DNA from: a bacterium | GTDB taxonomy: Bacteria; Chloroflexota; Dormibacteria; Aeolococcales; Bog-877 | DNA: 47,666 bases | Direction: 5' to 3' | Assembly: GCA_021791415.1 (NCBI GenBank) | Contig: JAJYWQ010000063.1 | Coordinates: 1-47,666, forward strand | In this document: in pieces, positions 23,883-33,016 of the stretch | Numbering within the stretch: position 1 is the stretch's first letter | How the letters are laid out: each line of letters opens with the position of its first letter | Made by a program: the position numbers and the translations under genes | Notes under the pieces: generated by a model | What the model saw: the letters and a program-made list of their open reading frames with translations, nothing else | Databases searched by the model: none | Told to the model about the DNA's origin: nothing

Positions 23883-25316
23883 ATGGGCGAGCTCTTTCCC
23901 GACGACGAGGAAGGCGGGGCGGCGGCACCGGAGACCTTGGCAGACGACGCGCCGCTGGCCTTCCGAATGCGCCCCAGGAACTTCGAGGAGCTGCTCGGCC
24001 AGGAGGCTCTCCTCGGAGAGGCAGGGCCGGTGGGCCGGGCGGCGCGCCTCGGCCGTCTTCCCTCAGTCGTCCTGGTGGGACCGCCCGGCTCCGGGAAGAC
24101 GACCATCGCCGGCCTGCTGGCCGCCAAGGTCGACCGCCGACTGGTGAGGATGTCGGCGGTCAGCGCCGGCGTCGCGGACGTCCGCCGGGTGGTGGATGAC
24201 GCCCGGCGGCTGAGGGGGCGCGGCGGGGGCACCGTCCTCTTCCTGGACGAGATACACCACTTCAGCCGGACCCAGCAGGACGCCCTCCTCCCCCACGTGG
24301 AGAGTGGGCTCATCACTTTGATCGGCGCCACCACCGAGAATCCAAGTTTCCAGCTGACCACAGCGCTCCTTTCGCGGGTCCTGATCTGGGAGCTCGCGCC
24401 CCTGGGGGAGACGGAGCTGCTGGAGCTGGTGCGCCGGGCGATGTCTGAACCCCGGGGCCTGGGGGGCCGCGGGCTGACCATCGCGCCCGACGCCGCCCAG
24501 GCGCTGGCCCTCGGCTGTGGAGGGGACGCGCGCACCCTGCTCAACTGCCTGGAGCAGGCGGCGGCCGGACTGCCGGATGGGGCGGAGATCGACAGGGCGC
24601 TCGCCGAACGGGCGCTGGCCCACCCCCACCTCACCCACGACCGCGCCGGGGACCTCCACTTCCAGATCCTCTCAGCCCTGATCAAGTCGGTTCGGGGCAG
24701 CGACCCGGACGCGGGGCTCTACTGGCTGGCCCGGCTCCTGGAGGGGGGTGAGGATCCCCGGGTGCCGGCCCGCCGGCTGGTGATCCTGGCGGCTGAAGAC
24801 GTGGGGCTCGCCGATCCCTCCGCCCTCTCGGTCGCGGTCGCCGCCTACCAGGCGGCCCAGGTGGTGGGCATGCCCGAGTGCCGGCTGCCGCTGGCCGAGG
24901 CCACCGTCTACCTGTCCCTGGCCCCCAAGAGCAACTCGGTGTACCGCGGGTACTCGGCGGCCGCCGCCGAGGTGGCGACCAGCCTCAGCCTGCCGGTCCC
25001 GGTCCACCTGCGCAACGCCGTGACACGCCGAGACCGGGAGCTGGGGTTCGGACGCGGTTACGAATACGCCCACGATGACCCGGAGGGGCTGGTGAGCCAC
25101 CACCACCTGCCCCAGGGACTGGAGGGCCGAGCCTATTACCAGCCGTCCCGGCACGGCATGGAAGGATCGCTGGGGGAGCGACTGGCCAGGATCCGGGAGC
25201 GGCGACGGGCCGCCCCTACTCCTCCGCCTGCGCCGCCTCCTCCTCTGGCGCCGCAGCCTCCGCCCCGACCAGGGCCTCCTCCTCCTCCTGGGCCACCCGC
25301 GGCTGCTGGATCTTGA
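23883..25316 (+). CDS. rarA: Replication-associated AAA+ recombination factor RarA/MgsA
   Basis: 477 aa. Clamp-loader-like ATPase acting at stalled forks. Seen: MRPRNFEELLGQEALLG, Walker A VGPPGSGKTT, Walker B TVLFLDEIHHFSRTQQDALL, sensor 1 LIGATTENPSF, sensor 2 GGDARTLLN, then the tetramerisation part (SALIKSVRGSDPDAGLYWLA, EDVGLADP, YKS-like PKSNSVYRGY). After RLARIRERRRAA, where homologues normally end, comes a 35-residue tail made almost only of Pro, Ala and Gly. This tail is encoded antisense to the acidic tail of L25: the two genes overlap tail to tail by 101 bp. Confidence 0.92.
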   Translation: MGELFPDDEEGGAAAPETLADDAPLAFRMRPRNFEELLGQEALLGEAGPVGRAARLGRLPSVVLVGPPGSGKTTIAGLLAAKVDRRLVRMSAVSAGVADVRRVVDDARRLRGRGGGTVLFLDEIHHFSRTQQDALLPHVESGLITLIGATTENPSFQLTTALLSRVLIWELAPLGETELLELVRRAMSEPRGLGGRGLTIAPDAAQALALGCGGDARTLLNCLEQAAAGLPDGAEIDRALAERALAHPHLTHDRAGDLHFQILSALIKSVRGSDPDAGLYWLARLLEGGEDPRVPARRLVILAAEDVGLADPSALSVAVAAYQAAQVVGMPECRLPLAEATVYLSLAPKSNSVYRGYSAAAAEVATSLSLPVPVHLRNAVTRRDRELGFGRGYEYAHDDPEGLVSHHHLPQGLEGRAYYQPSRHGMEGSLGERLARIRERRRAAPTPPPAPPPPLAPQPPPRPGPPPPPGPPAAAGS

Positions 25317-25857
25317 CCAGGATCTCCTCGGAGTCCACTCCGGCGGCGAGCTCGACCCCCTCGGGGAGGCTGAGGTCCGAGATCCTGACGGCGTCGTCGA
25401 TCTCCGCCAGGCCGGAGATGTCCACGGTGATCTCGCCGGGGATCGAGTCGGGCAGGCAGTTGACGGCCAGCTGGTGCAGCACCTGCAGGACCTCACCGCC
25501 CACCTGCTTCACCGCCGGCGCCTCCCCGGCCAGCACCACCGGCACCGTCACGTCCAGCTTCTCCTTGAGGTTCACCTGGAAGAAGTCGACATGGACGGTG
25601 CGCCCGCTGCGTGGCTCGCGCTGCACCTCGCGGATCAGCACGGGACGCTGCCGGCGCTCCCCCTTGACCTTGAGCTGGATCAGGTGGCTGGCCCCGGCGG
25701 CGTGAGTCAGCCGGCCCAGCTCGCGCTCACCGACCTCCACCGCCAGCGCCTCGACCTGGTGGCCATAGACAACCCCGGGGACCAGCCCCTGCTGCCGCAG
25801 CCGGTGCGCGCCACGCCCCACGACGGTGCGCTGGGCGACATCGAGTGTGAGCGGCAT
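25216..25857 (-). CDS. rplY: Ribosomal protein bL25 (general stress protein Ctc type)
   Basis: 213 aa. Binds 5S rRNA in the large subunit. The N-terminal L25 domain (RLRQQGLVPGVVYG, HVDFFQVNLKEKLDV) is followed by the Ctc/TL5-type C-terminal beta domain (VPVVLAGEAP, DISGLAEIDDAVRISDL) and an acidic Glu/Ala tail. ATG 25857 has GGGGAG about 9 nt upstream; the longer frame adds only 7 residues. The acidic tail is in antisense to the end of rarA. No pth gene, a common partner, is in the window. Confidence 0.93.
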   Translation of the reverse strand: MPLTLDVAQRTVVGRGAHRLRQQGLVPGVVYGHQVEALAVEVGERELGRLTHAAGASHLIQLKVKGERRQRPVLIREVQREPRSGRTVHVDFFQVNLKEKLDVTVPVVLAGEAPAVKQVGGEVLQVLHQLAVNCLPDSIPGEITVDISGLAEIDDAVRISDLSLPEGVELAAGVDSEEILVKIQQPRVAQEEEEALVGAEAAAPEEEAAQAEE

Positions 25858-25941
25858 ACAGAAGCTCCCCGGGGCCATTGAGGCAGGCCCAGGCGCCGCC
25901 GGGAGTGACCCGGCACCGAGCCCGATCTTAGCAACTCCGGC

Positions 25942-26358
25942 TCAGCCGGCCTCGACTCCCACCTTGCCGAAGCGACGCCGGACGTACTCCACGATGGACT
26001 GGATGCTGGTGCCGGGGGTGAACACCTCGTCTACCCCCAGCTCGCGCAGGGCGGCCACGTCCCCGGGGGGAACGATCCCCCCGCCGAAGACCACGATGTC
26101 CTCGGCGTGGCGCTCCCGGAGGAGGCGGAGCACCTCAGGAAAGAGCGTCATGTGGGCTCCGGAAAGAAGCGAGATCCCAATCCCGTCTACGTCCTCCTGG
26201 ATCGCCGCCTCGACCACCTGGGCCGGGGTCTGGTGCAAGCCGGTGTAGATCACCTCCACCCCCGCGTCCCGAAGGGCGCGGGAGATCACCTTGACCCCAC
26301 GGTCATGTCCATCCAGCCCCACCTTGGCGGTGAGGATGCGCACCGGCCTGGTCCCCAC
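25942..26358 (-). CDS. icmB: Acyl-CoA mutase small (B12-binding) subunit, IcmB-like
   Basis: 138 aa, a stand-alone cobalamin-binding domain. The base-off B12 motif is DGHDRG (Asp16-x-His18-x-x-Gly21), with the later SLLSGAHM and [12 protein letters not shown] loops that hold the nucleotide tail. Length fits IcmB or the small part of archaeal-type mutases. GTG 26358 is fixed by TACACT exactly 6 nt upstream. That promoter lies in the 22-bp gap after the membrane-protein gene. The partner large subunit is about 4 kb away (30248-31936); its active site points to isobutyryl-CoA mutase. Confidence 0.88.
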   Translation of the reverse strand: MGTRPVRILTAKVGLDGHDRGVKVISRALRDAGVEVIYTGLHQTPAQVVEAAIQEDVDGIGISLLSGAHMTLFPEVLRLLRERHAEDIVVFGGGIVPPGDVAALRELGVDEVFTPGTSIQSIVEYVRRRFGKVGVEAG

Positions 26359-26364
26359 GCTGGG

Positions 26365-26370
26365 AGTGTA
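26365..26370 (-). promoter_or_regulatory. -10 element of icmB
   Basis: TACACT on the minus strand lies 6 nt before GTG 26358, inside the 22-bp gap to the upstream gene. This would allow leaderless transcription of icmB apart from the upstream gene. Confidence 0.55.
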
Positions 26371-26380
26371 AGCCCGATGG

Positions 26381-27547
26381 TCAGCCGTGGGGCCCGAGGG
26401 AGGCCGGCGCCGCCGGCGGGTGGCCGATGGGAACATAGGCGACACCCACCGCGCAACCCACCGCGATCGCGGCCACTCCCAGGACCGCCACCCGACGGAG
26501 CGCTGCGGGCAAGGGCCGGGGAGCGGCCGGGTGCAGGGCCCGGTTGCGGTGAGCGGCGAGCAGGAGCACCGCCAGCAGCGGCGCCAGATTGGGGTCGGTG
26601 GCGATCCCGGTGCCCAGGGTCCCGAAATCCTGTCCCAGCCACCAGATCAAAAAGAGCAGGACCAGCCCCAGGGTGGTGGTGGGCCGCCCTGCGCCTCCCA
26701 GGAGGAGCGCCGTCCCCATCGCCCCGAGGATCACCAAAAAGCAGGTGTTGACCAGGAAGGGCTGGGACTGGGCGAGGTGGGCCAGCCCCAGGATGGGGCC
26801 GGAGATCCAGGTTGGCTGGGGAGTGGCGGCCAGAGAGGTCAACGTTGGGCCCAGCCCGGCGCCGGACCAGAAGCCCTCCGCGGGCAGCATCTGGGCCAGC
26901 GCTCCCAGGAGGAAGAGGGCCCCGAGCCCCAGCTCAACCCACCTTCCCACCCGGCGCTGCTCCCAGACCGAGGGCGGTGCCAGAAGAAGGCCAGCGGCTG
27001 CCACGTAGGCCAGGGCCCCCCCGGGCGCCCCCAGCAGGAGCGACGCCCCCGGGGCGAGGAGCCCGCCCAGCGCCTCCCCTCCGATCCAGACCAGAATGCC
27101 CCAGCCCACCGAGGCCCACAGGCCGAGCCGGCCAAGACGGGAACTGCCCCCGGCGAGGACTGCGACCCCGATCCCCACCTGGATCAGGGCTGTGGCCACT
27201 GTGAGGTGGACCGGGTGCGCCCGCCAGAGCGCCTCCTCCCAGGAGAGGAGGCCGGCCAGCCACCCGGGCTGGCCATGGGCCACGGGGGCAAGGATCCCAG
27301 CGGCGAAGCCCCGCGGCATGGCCGGCTGCGCCTGCAGGACGCCATCCAGCACCCAGAGGGAGCCCAGTGCCACCTGGAGGAAGCTGGCCCCCGGAGCAGC
27401 GGACATGGGCGCCGCATCCTCCGGCGCGACCCGGCGTGACCGGGCCCGGAACAGGCGGCCGGCCTCTGCCAGGCCGCCTACCACCACCACCAGCGCCACC
27501 CCGCCGAGGAGAAGAAGGTAGAGGTCCGCGGAGGAACCCGAGCTCAC
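26381..27547 (-). CDS. Polytopic membrane protein, unknown
   Basis: 388 aa with about 10 predicted helices. It opens with an N-out or signal-like helix ([20 protein letters not shown]). A conserved-looking loop ([20 protein letters not shown], then [10 protein letters not shown]) has regular Trp, Gln, Pro and His that recall a family of actinobacterial membrane proteins of unknown role; this is a recollection, not a search. GTG 27547 follows GGTAAT at 6 nt. It is divergent from the radical SAM gene and upstream of icmB on the same strand. Confidence 0.6.
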   Translation of the reverse strand: MSSGSSADLYLLLLGGVALVVVVGGLAEAGRLFRARSRRVAPEDAAPMSAAPGASFLQVALGSLWVLDGVLQAQPAMPRGFAAGILAPVAHGQPGWLAGLLSWEEALWRAHPVHLTVATALIQVGIGVAVLAGGSSRLGRLGLWASVGWGILVWIGGEALGGLLAPGASLLLGAPGGALAYVAAAGLLLAPPSVWEQRRVGRWVELGLGALFLLGALAQMLPAEGFWSGAGLGPTLTSLAATPQPTWISGPILGLAHLAQSQPFLVNTCFLVILGAMGTALLLGGAGRPTTTLGLVLLFLIWWLGQDFGTLGTGIATDPNLAPLLAVLLLAAHRNRALHPAAPRPLPAALRRVAVLGVAAIAVGCAVGVAYVPIGHPPAAPASLGPHG

Positions 27548-27714
27548 AGCCGGATTACCGAGAGACCTGGGAGCCGAACCGGGAGCAGGTCAGGGATTGG
27601 CACGTCACCCACGGTGCCAGGGGCTCCATGGCCGCGAAAAGGGGGAATCCCGGCGCTCGCCCTCAGGTGGAATCACCCGGGTGGCCCGGGCGCCAAAACG
27701 GAAGAATCGAGATC

Positions 27715-28824
27715 ATGGAGGAGCCGGGTCGCCGCGTCACCTTTGCCGAGAGGCCCATCCTCGTCTTCTGGGAGACCACGGTGGCCTGCCCCCTCAGCTG
27801 CCGACACTGCCGGGCGTCGGCGGTGCACCATCCGCTGCCTGGTCAGCTTGACCACGCCGAGTCCTTGGACCTCGTGGACCAGGTCGCCGAACTCGGTCAG
27901 CCGCGGCCGGTCCTGGTGATGACCGGGGGGGACTGCCTCGCCCGCCCCGACCTCAAGGAGCTGGTCGCTCACGCGAGAACCCTCGGGGTGCCCGTGGCTC
28001 TGTCGCCCTCGGTCTCCCCCCAGTTGGACCGCTCGACGATGGCCGAGATGAAGAGTCTCGGGGTGAGGGCGGTCTCGGTGAGCCTGGACGGCTCCGACCC
28101 CAAGACCCATGACAGGGTGCGGGGAGTTGACGGGCACTTCCAGGCCACCGTGGACGCGATCCGGTGGCTTGTGGAGATGGGCTTCCGGGTCCAGGTGAAC
28201 ACCACGGTAATGCGCTCCAACCTCGAGGAGCTGGCCGACGTGGCGGCGCTCCTCCTCCGCCTTGCGGTGCCGATCTGGGAGGTGTTCTTCCTCATCGAGG
28301 TGGGGCGAGGCGAGGACCTGCGCTCGCCCACGGCCGAGGAGAACGAGGAGGTGTGCCACTTCCTCTACGAGACCTCCCGGCACCCCCTCCTGGTCCGCAC
28401 GGTGGAGGCACCGTTCTTCCGCCGGGTGGTCGCCGAGAGGCGCTCAGGGGCGGCCTTCCACGGACCCCTGTATGGAAGGCTTCGCACCCGTCTCCAAGAG
28501 CTGGCCGGCCCCGGGGGCAGGCCTCCCCGACCTCAGACCGTCGGCACGCGGGACGGCATGGGGGTGGTCTTCGTCTCCCATGACGGCCTGGTCCGCCCCT
28601 CCGGTTTCCTCCCCCTGGCCGTGGGCGACCTTCGCCGCGAGCGGCTCGCCGAGGTGTACCGCGAGAGCCCCATTTTGCGAAGCATCCGGGCGGCCGAGTT
28701 CAGCGGGCGCTGCGGCATCTGTGCCTACCGCCAGCTGTGTGGCGGCTCCCGGGCCCGGGCCTTCGCCGCCGGCGGGGACCCGCTCGGCGAGGACCCCGGT
28801 TGCGCCTACCGACCGGCGGCCTGA
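27715..28824 (+). CDS. Radical SAM/SPASM domain protein
   Basis: 369 aa. The cluster-binding motif is Cys25-x3-Cys29-x2-Cys32 (ACPLSCRHC). It is followed by MTGGDCLARPDLKELV, VSLDGSDPKTHDRVRG and NTTVMRSNLEEL, the usual barrel. The C-terminus has a SPASM-like Cys set (GRCGICAYRQLCGGSRARA, ending GEDPGCAY) for one or two further Fe-S clusters. It resembles the TIGR04053/NirJ-AhbD type, whose members act on heme precursors or peptides. No precursor peptide gene or heme-pathway gene is visible beside it. ATG 27715 has AAGAAT 7 nt upstream. Confidence 0.82.
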   Translation: MEEPGRRVTFAERPILVFWETTVACPLSCRHCRASAVHHPLPGQLDHAESLDLVDQVAELGQPRPVLVMTGGDCLARPDLKELVAHARTLGVPVALSPSVSPQLDRSTMAEMKSLGVRAVSVSLDGSDPKTHDRVRGVDGHFQATVDAIRWLVEMGFRVQVNTTVMRSNLEELADVAALLLRLAVPIWEVFFLIEVGRGEDLRSPTAEENEEVCHFLYETSRHPLLVRTVEAPFFRRVVAERRSGAAFHGPLYGRLRTRLQELAGPGGRPPRPQTVGTRDGMGVVFVSHDGLVRPSGFLPLAVGDLRRERLAEVYRESPILRSIRAAEFSGRCGICAYRQLCGGSRARAFAAGGDPLGEDPGCAYRPAA

Positions 28825-28839
28825 ATTTCGGGTCCCGCC

Positions 28840-28845
28840 GATAAT
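28840..28845 (+). promoter_or_regulatory. -10 element of the ARH-like gene
   Basis: GATAAT, one mismatch from the consensus, lies 6 nt before ATG 28852. It is among the best leaderless candidates in the window. Confidence 0.6.
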
Positions 28846-28851
28846 CGGGGG

Positions 28852-29736
28852 ATGCTGGGTGCCCGCCGCGATCCACTGAGGGCCGGAGACGCAGCCCGCG
28901 GAATGCTGCTGGGCATGGCCGCGGGCGAGCTGCTGGGCGGGGACGCCAGCCTGCCCCTCAGCTGGCACGCCTTGACCCTCGCGGAAAGCCTGGCGGAGGC
29001 GGGGCGTCTGGTCCCCGATCGCGTGATCGCCGCCTGGTTGGCGCTCCCCGAGGAGCACCGGCTGCCGACCGCGTCCACCACGGGGATCGCGCTTAGGCTG
29101 GCGGCCCGGGGAATGGACCCCGCAGAGCTGGGACCGGCGGCGGCCTCGGCGGCCGGGACGGCGGCTCTCGACCTGCCGCTCGTCCGGGTGCTCCCGGTGG
29201 CGCTGGCCGCCTCGCGCAGCGGGGCCGCCACCCGCGCCTGGGCCCAGCTGGCGGCCGGCGTCACCCATGGGGAGCTGCTCGCCCAGCTGGCGGCGGTGGC
29301 GACGGCGCTTCTGGCGCGCGACCTCCTCACCCTGGACCTCGAGGACAGCCTGGTGCGCACGGCCCAGGCGGTGCGGGAGGAGGCGCCGGAGGGGTTCCAG
29401 CGGAGGCTCCGGCCACCCGAGCCAGGGGCCGGCTTGCCGGAGGGGGCCGATGCCCCCGACGTGCTGGAGGCGGCCGTGGCCTCCCTGGCCGGGGCTCGCG
29501 ACTGGACCGAGGCGGTGGCGGCGGCCAGCTCGCGACTGACCCCATGGGACCAGCTGCCGGCTCTGGTAGGTGGGCTCGCGGGAGCCCGCTGGGGACTGCG
29601 GGGGGTGGACCAGGAGGGGCTGGGGCGACTGCCCGGGGATCTGCCCTCCCGGCTCCTGGCGGCGGCGGAGCTGGTGGGCACCGGCCCGGTGGAGTCACCG
29701 CTGGCCCCGTCCGGCTGGGCCTGGCCCGACCCCTGA
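28852..29736 (+). CDS. Degenerate ADP-ribosylglycohydrolase-like protein
   Basis: 294 aa, almost wholly helical. GMLLGMAAGELLGG near the N-terminus and LPALVGGLAGARWGLRGV near the C-terminus match the frame of the ADP-ribosylglycohydrolase (DraG/ARH) family (GxxxGDALG and GALxGARxG). The metal-binding residues are not there: GDALG has become GELLG, the TDDT motif is not found, and the DxDT before the last helix reads TPWDQLPAL. Catalysis in the usual way is unlikely. ATG 28852 follows GATAAT by exactly 6 nt. Its stop overlaps the next start (TGATG). Confidence 0.65.
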   Translation: MLGARRDPLRAGDAARGMLLGMAAGELLGGDASLPLSWHALTLAESLAEAGRLVPDRVIAAWLALPEEHRLPTASTTGIALRLAARGMDPAELGPAAASAAGTAALDLPLVRVLPVALAASRSGAATRAWAQLAAGVTHGELLAQLAAVATALLARDLLTLDLEDSLVRTAQAVREEAPEGFQRRLRPPEPGAGLPEGADAPDVLEAAVASLAGARDWTEAVAAASSRLTPWDQLPALVGGLAGARWGLRGVDQEGLGRLPGDLPSRLLAAAELVGTGPVESPLAPSGWAWPDP

Positions 29737-30272
29737 TGATCCGCTCCCTGCTGGTGGTGGACGGCACCAACGTCAGCTGGGCCTGGCCCAGAGCCCGCCC
29801 CCTCATGGTGGCCGGACGCCACCAGGACGCCCAGGCACTGCTCCTGTCCTACAGCCAGAGTTCGGCGCTGCTCACCCAGCACGAGGAGCTGGTCATCGTC
29901 TTCGACGGCCCGCCCCACCGCCTCCCCGGGGCCCGCAGCCCCCGGGTGCGCATCCTCTATCCGGACCCGGGCACCTCCGCCGACCACCGCATCATCGAGC
30001 TGGTGGAGGCCCACCGCCACCGCGGGGCGCCGGCGCGGTTGGTCAGCAGCGACCGGGCGCTCCGGGATGCGGTGCGGAACCTGGGGGCGACCACCATGGG
30101 GGCGATGGAGCTGATCTCGGTGATAGATCGCCGGGGAGGTGCCGGCCCGGACCGTCCTCCCCGGGCGCGGGGGGAGAAGCCGCTGCCCTCAGCCGAGGAC
30201 ACCCGCGACTGGCTGCGCCGGTTCAACCACCATGAGCGGCGGCGCGGTCAGAAGGAGGGCGACTCCCGGTAG
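29736..30272 (+). CDS. NYN domain (YacP-like) putative ribonuclease
   Basis: 178 aa. PIN-like fold of the NYN/YacP family: [13 protein letters not shown] (Asp9), [11 protein letters not shown] (Asp57), [15 protein letters not shown] (Asp83) and [13 protein letters not shown] (Asp106, Asp111). All acidic metal-binding positions are kept, so nuclease activity is plausible. It overlaps the ARH-like gene by 1 nt (TGATG), implying coupled translation. Its end overlaps the 3' end of the mutase gene on the other strand by 25 bp. Confidence 0.8.
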   Translation: MIRSLLVVDGTNVSWAWPRARPLMVAGRHQDAQALLLSYSQSSALLTQHEELVIVFDGPPHRLPGARSPRVRILYPDPGTSADHRIIELVEAHRHRGAPARLVSSDRALRDAVRNLGATTMGAMELISVIDRRGGAGPDRPPRARGEKPLPSAEDTRDWLRRFNHHERRRGQKEGDSR

Positions 30273-31936
30273 GTCCCGAAGACCTCCTGGAGGGCGGCGA
30301 TTATCTCGCCCTCGGTGGCCAGGGCCCGGCAGCTGTCGAGGATCCGGGGCATGAGGTTGTCCGACCCTCGCGCCGCCTCCTGAAGCCTCTCCAGAGCCAG
30401 CGAAACGGAGCTGCCGTCGCGCCCCTCCCGCAGTCGGCGCAGCGTGCCCAGCTGCTCCTCCTCCACCTCGGGCCCGATGCGCAGGAGATCGGGGGACTCC
30501 TCGTCGGCGGAGGTGAAGGCGTTGACGCCCACCACCAGCCGGTCGCCCGAGTCCAGCTGCTGCTGGTAGCGGAAGGCGGCGTCGGCGATCTCGCGCTGGA
30601 AGAAGCCCTGCTCGATGCAGGCCAGGACCCCGCCCCGGGCGTCGATCTCCTCGAAGTACCGCTCCGCCTCCTGCTCCATCCGGTTGGTGAGGTCCTCCAC
30701 GAAGTACGAGCCCCCCAGGGGGTCGATGGTCGCCGTCACCCCGGACTCGAAAGCGATGATCTGCTGGGTGCGGAGCGCGATCTGGGCGGCCTTGGCGGTG
30801 GGCAGGGCCAGGACCTCGTCCATGGCGTTGGTGTGCAGGGACTGGGTGCCGCCCAGGACCGCGGCCAACGCCTCCAGGGCGGTGCGGGCGACGTTGTTCT
30901 CCACCTGCTGGGCGGTGAGCGAGCACCCGGCCGTCTGGGTGTGGAAGCGCAGCAGCCAGGAGCGGGGATCGCGGGCCCGATACCGGTCACGCATCCTCCG
31001 GGCCCAGATCCGGCGGGCGGCCCGGTACTTCGCCACCTCCTCGAAGAAGTCCATGTGGCTGTTGAAGAAGAAGCTGAGGCGGGGCGCGAACTCGTCCACC
31101 GCCAACCCCCGCTCCATCCCCGCCTCGACGTAGGCGAAGCCGTCGGCCAGGGTGAAGGCCAGCTCCTGCACCGCGGTGGACCCGGCCTCGCGGATGTGGT
31201 ATCCGGAGATCGAGATGGGGTGCCAGCGGGGGACATGCTGGGCGCAGAAGGCCACCACGTCGGTGACCAGTCGCAGGCTGGGCTGGGGCGGGAAGATGTA
31301 CTCCTTCTGGGCGATGTACTCCTTCAGGATGTCGTTCTGCAGGGTCCCGCCCAGCCGGTCTGCGGCCACCCCCTGCCGCTCCCCCACCGCGATGTACATG
31401 GCGAGGAGGATGGCCGCCGGGGAGTTGATGGTCATGGAGGTGGTGACCTGGGAGAGGTCGATGCCCTCGAAGAGTCTCGCCATGTCCTCCAGGGAGTCGA
31501 TGGCCACCCCGCAGCGGCCCACCTCTCCTCGGCCCAGTGGGTCGTCTGAGTCCCGGCCCATGAGGGTCGGCATGTCGAAGGCCACCGACAGCCCGGTCTG
31601 GCCCTGCTCCAGCAGGAAGCGGTAGCGCTGGTTGGTGGCCGCCGCGGTGCCGAAGCCGGCGAACTGGCGCATGGTGAAGAGCTTGTCCCGGTACATGGAG
31701 TCGTACACCCCCCGGGTGTAGGGGAAGGAGCCGGGATAGCCGATGGTCGCGGCATAGTCCTGGCCCCGCAGGGCGGATGGGGTGTAGAGCGGCTCCACCG
31801 GCAGCCCGGAGAGGGTCTCGGGAAGGGGCAGGAACCCCTCGGGGGCCCGCCGCTGGTGCGCCGCGCGATAGCGCTCGGCCCAGCGGGTGAGCTCCTCCTC
31901 GTCGTCCACCATGCCGGCCGACTTCTGTTCCAGCAT
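30248..31936 (-). CDS. icmA: Acyl-CoA mutase large subunit, predicted isobutyryl-CoA mutase
   Basis: 562 aa, without a B12 domain. The barrel of the B12-dependent acyl-CoA mutases is complete ([69 protein letters not shown] with His247). The substrate-selecting residues are Phe92 and Gln210. They are 118 apart, exactly like Tyr89/Arg207 of methylmalonyl-CoA mutase and Phe80/Gln198 of isobutyryl-CoA mutase. 2-Hydroxyisobutyryl-CoA mutase has Ile and a nearby Asp where this protein has Ala119. Isobutyryl-CoA to n-butyryl-CoA is therefore the best prediction. ATG 31936 follows meaB closely, with GGAG upstream. Confidence 0.9.
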   Translation of the reverse strand: MLEQKSAGMVDDEEELTRWAERYRAAHQRRAPEGFLPLPETLSGLPVEPLYTPSALRGQDYAATIGYPGSFPYTRGVYDSMYRDKLFTMRQFAGFGTAAATNQRYRFLLEQGQTGLSVAFDMPTLMGRDSDDPLGRGEVGRCGVAIDSLEDMARLFEGIDLSQVTTSMTINSPAAILLAMYIAVGERQGVAADRLGGTLQNDILKEYIAQKEYIFPPQPSLRLVTDVVAFCAQHVPRWHPISISGYHIREAGSTAVQELAFTLADGFAYVEAGMERGLAVDEFAPRLSFFFNSHMDFFEEVAKYRAARRIWARRMRDRYRARDPRSWLLRFHTQTAGCSLTAQQVENNVARTALEALAAVLGGTQSLHTNAMDEVLALPTAKAAQIALRTQQIIAFESGVTATIDPLGGSYFVEDLTNRMEQEAERYFEEIDARGGVLACIEQGFFQREIADAAFRYQQQLDSGDRLVVGVNAFTSADEESPDLLRIGPEVEEEQLGTLRRLREGRDGSSVSLALERLQEAARGSDNLMPRILDSCRALATEGEIIAALQEVFGTYRESPSF

Positions 31937-31941
31937 CACTC

Positions 31942-32919
31942 TCAGCTCCTCTGCACGGAGGGCAGGGCGTCTGCCATTGTGCGCTCCTCGGCGGCGATCC
32001 GGGAGAGCAGGGACTGCGCCAGGAGCTCCGGCTGGGCCAGCTCCGGCTCGGCCCCGAGCAGCTCGGGACCCTCTTGGGCCAGGATCCGGCGCGCGGCCCG
32101 GGCCGAGCGCGCGGCCACCAGCCCCACCAGCTCGTCCAGGATGCGACGCCTGGTGCGGTCCGCCACCTCGCCCGATGCCTGCAGGTGAGCTGCGTGGTCC
32201 TCCACCGCCTGGACCAGCTCGGCGACGCCCTCGGGTCCGCGCTCGGCGACCGTCTTCACGACCGGCGGGCGCCAGGGAGCCGGAGGCGAGAGCCGCACCA
32301 TGTCCCGCAGCTCCCGAAACACCCGGTCGGCCCCGGGGAGGTCGGCCTTGTTGACGGCGAAGATGTCGGCGATCTCGGTGATGCCGGCCTTGATCACCTG
32401 GACCGAGTCGCCCGCCGCCGGAGTCGCCACCACCACCACGGTGTCCGCCAGCTCACAGATCTCCAGCTCGGACTGTCCCACCCCCACCGTCTCCACCAGC
32501 ACCATCTCCCACCCCAGGGCGTCCAGCAGCCGCACAGCCGCCGAGGTGGCGAGGGAGAGCCCGCCGAGGTGGCCGCGGGCCCCCAGGCTGCGGATGAAGA
32601 CCATGGGGTCCAGGGCGTGGCCCTGCATCCGCACCCGGTCGCCCAACAGAGCTCCGCCGGTGAAGGGGCTGTTGGGGTCCACCGCCAGGATCGCGACCCG
32701 CCTCCCCTGCGCCCGCCAGACCGCGGTCAGGGCGTCCGCCAGGGTGCTCTTCCCGGACCCCGGGGAGCCGGTGAGTCCGACCACCTTGGAGCCCTGTCCG
32801 CGCCTGGTCCGACGCAGGTCGGCGATCGCCTGGAAGACCTCCGGGTCGCCGCCCTCGATCAGCGAGATCGCCCGCGCCAGCGCCCTGGTGTCGCCCCGCC
32901 GCAACGCCTCCAAGTCCAT
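31942..32919 (-). CDS. meaB: MeaB-type GTPase chaperone of the acyl-CoA mutase
   Basis: 325 aa. G3E-family P-loop GTPase that loads and protects the adenosylcobalamin mutase. Seen: Walker [33 protein letters not shown], the switch ETVGVGQSE, and base recognition NKADL. ATG 32919 follows TACCAT at exactly 6 nt; the open frame upstream to 33279 is not protein-like. It lies 5 bp before icmA, so the two are one operon, and this confirms that the mutase is a functional B12 enzyme. Confidence 0.92.
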   Translation of the reverse strand: MDLEALRRGDTRALARAISLIEGGDPEVFQAIADLRRTRRGQGSKVVGLTGSPGSGKSTLADALTAVWRAQGRRVAILAVDPNSPFTGGALLGDRVRMQGHALDPMVFIRSLGARGHLGGLSLATSAAVRLLDALGWEMVLVETVGVGQSELEICELADTVVVVATPAAGDSVQVIKAGITEIADIFAVNKADLPGADRVFRELRDMVRLSPPAPWRPPVVKTVAERGPEGVAELVQAVEDHAAHLQASGEVADRTRRRILDELVGLVAARSARAARRILAQEGPELLGAEPELAQPELLAQSLLSRIAAEERTMADALPSVQRS

Positions 32920-33016
32920 CCCCTCATGGTATTGCCCGGGGTTGGCAAGGGCCGGGGGGCGGCCCACAGCGCTCCCCTGCCAGCCCGAGAGGACGGCGGG
33001 GCGGACTGTTGGCCCC

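Noticed and set aside
23756-24685. Upstream extension of the TPP enzyme frame
   Set aside because: Antisense to rarA. The conserved domain begins at the GTG at 23755 with a good Shine-Dalgarno.
30248-33016. Cobalamin riboswitch near the mutase genes
   Set aside because: No B12-box-like sequence was seen in the leaders; meaB and icmB look leaderless, which leaves no room for one.
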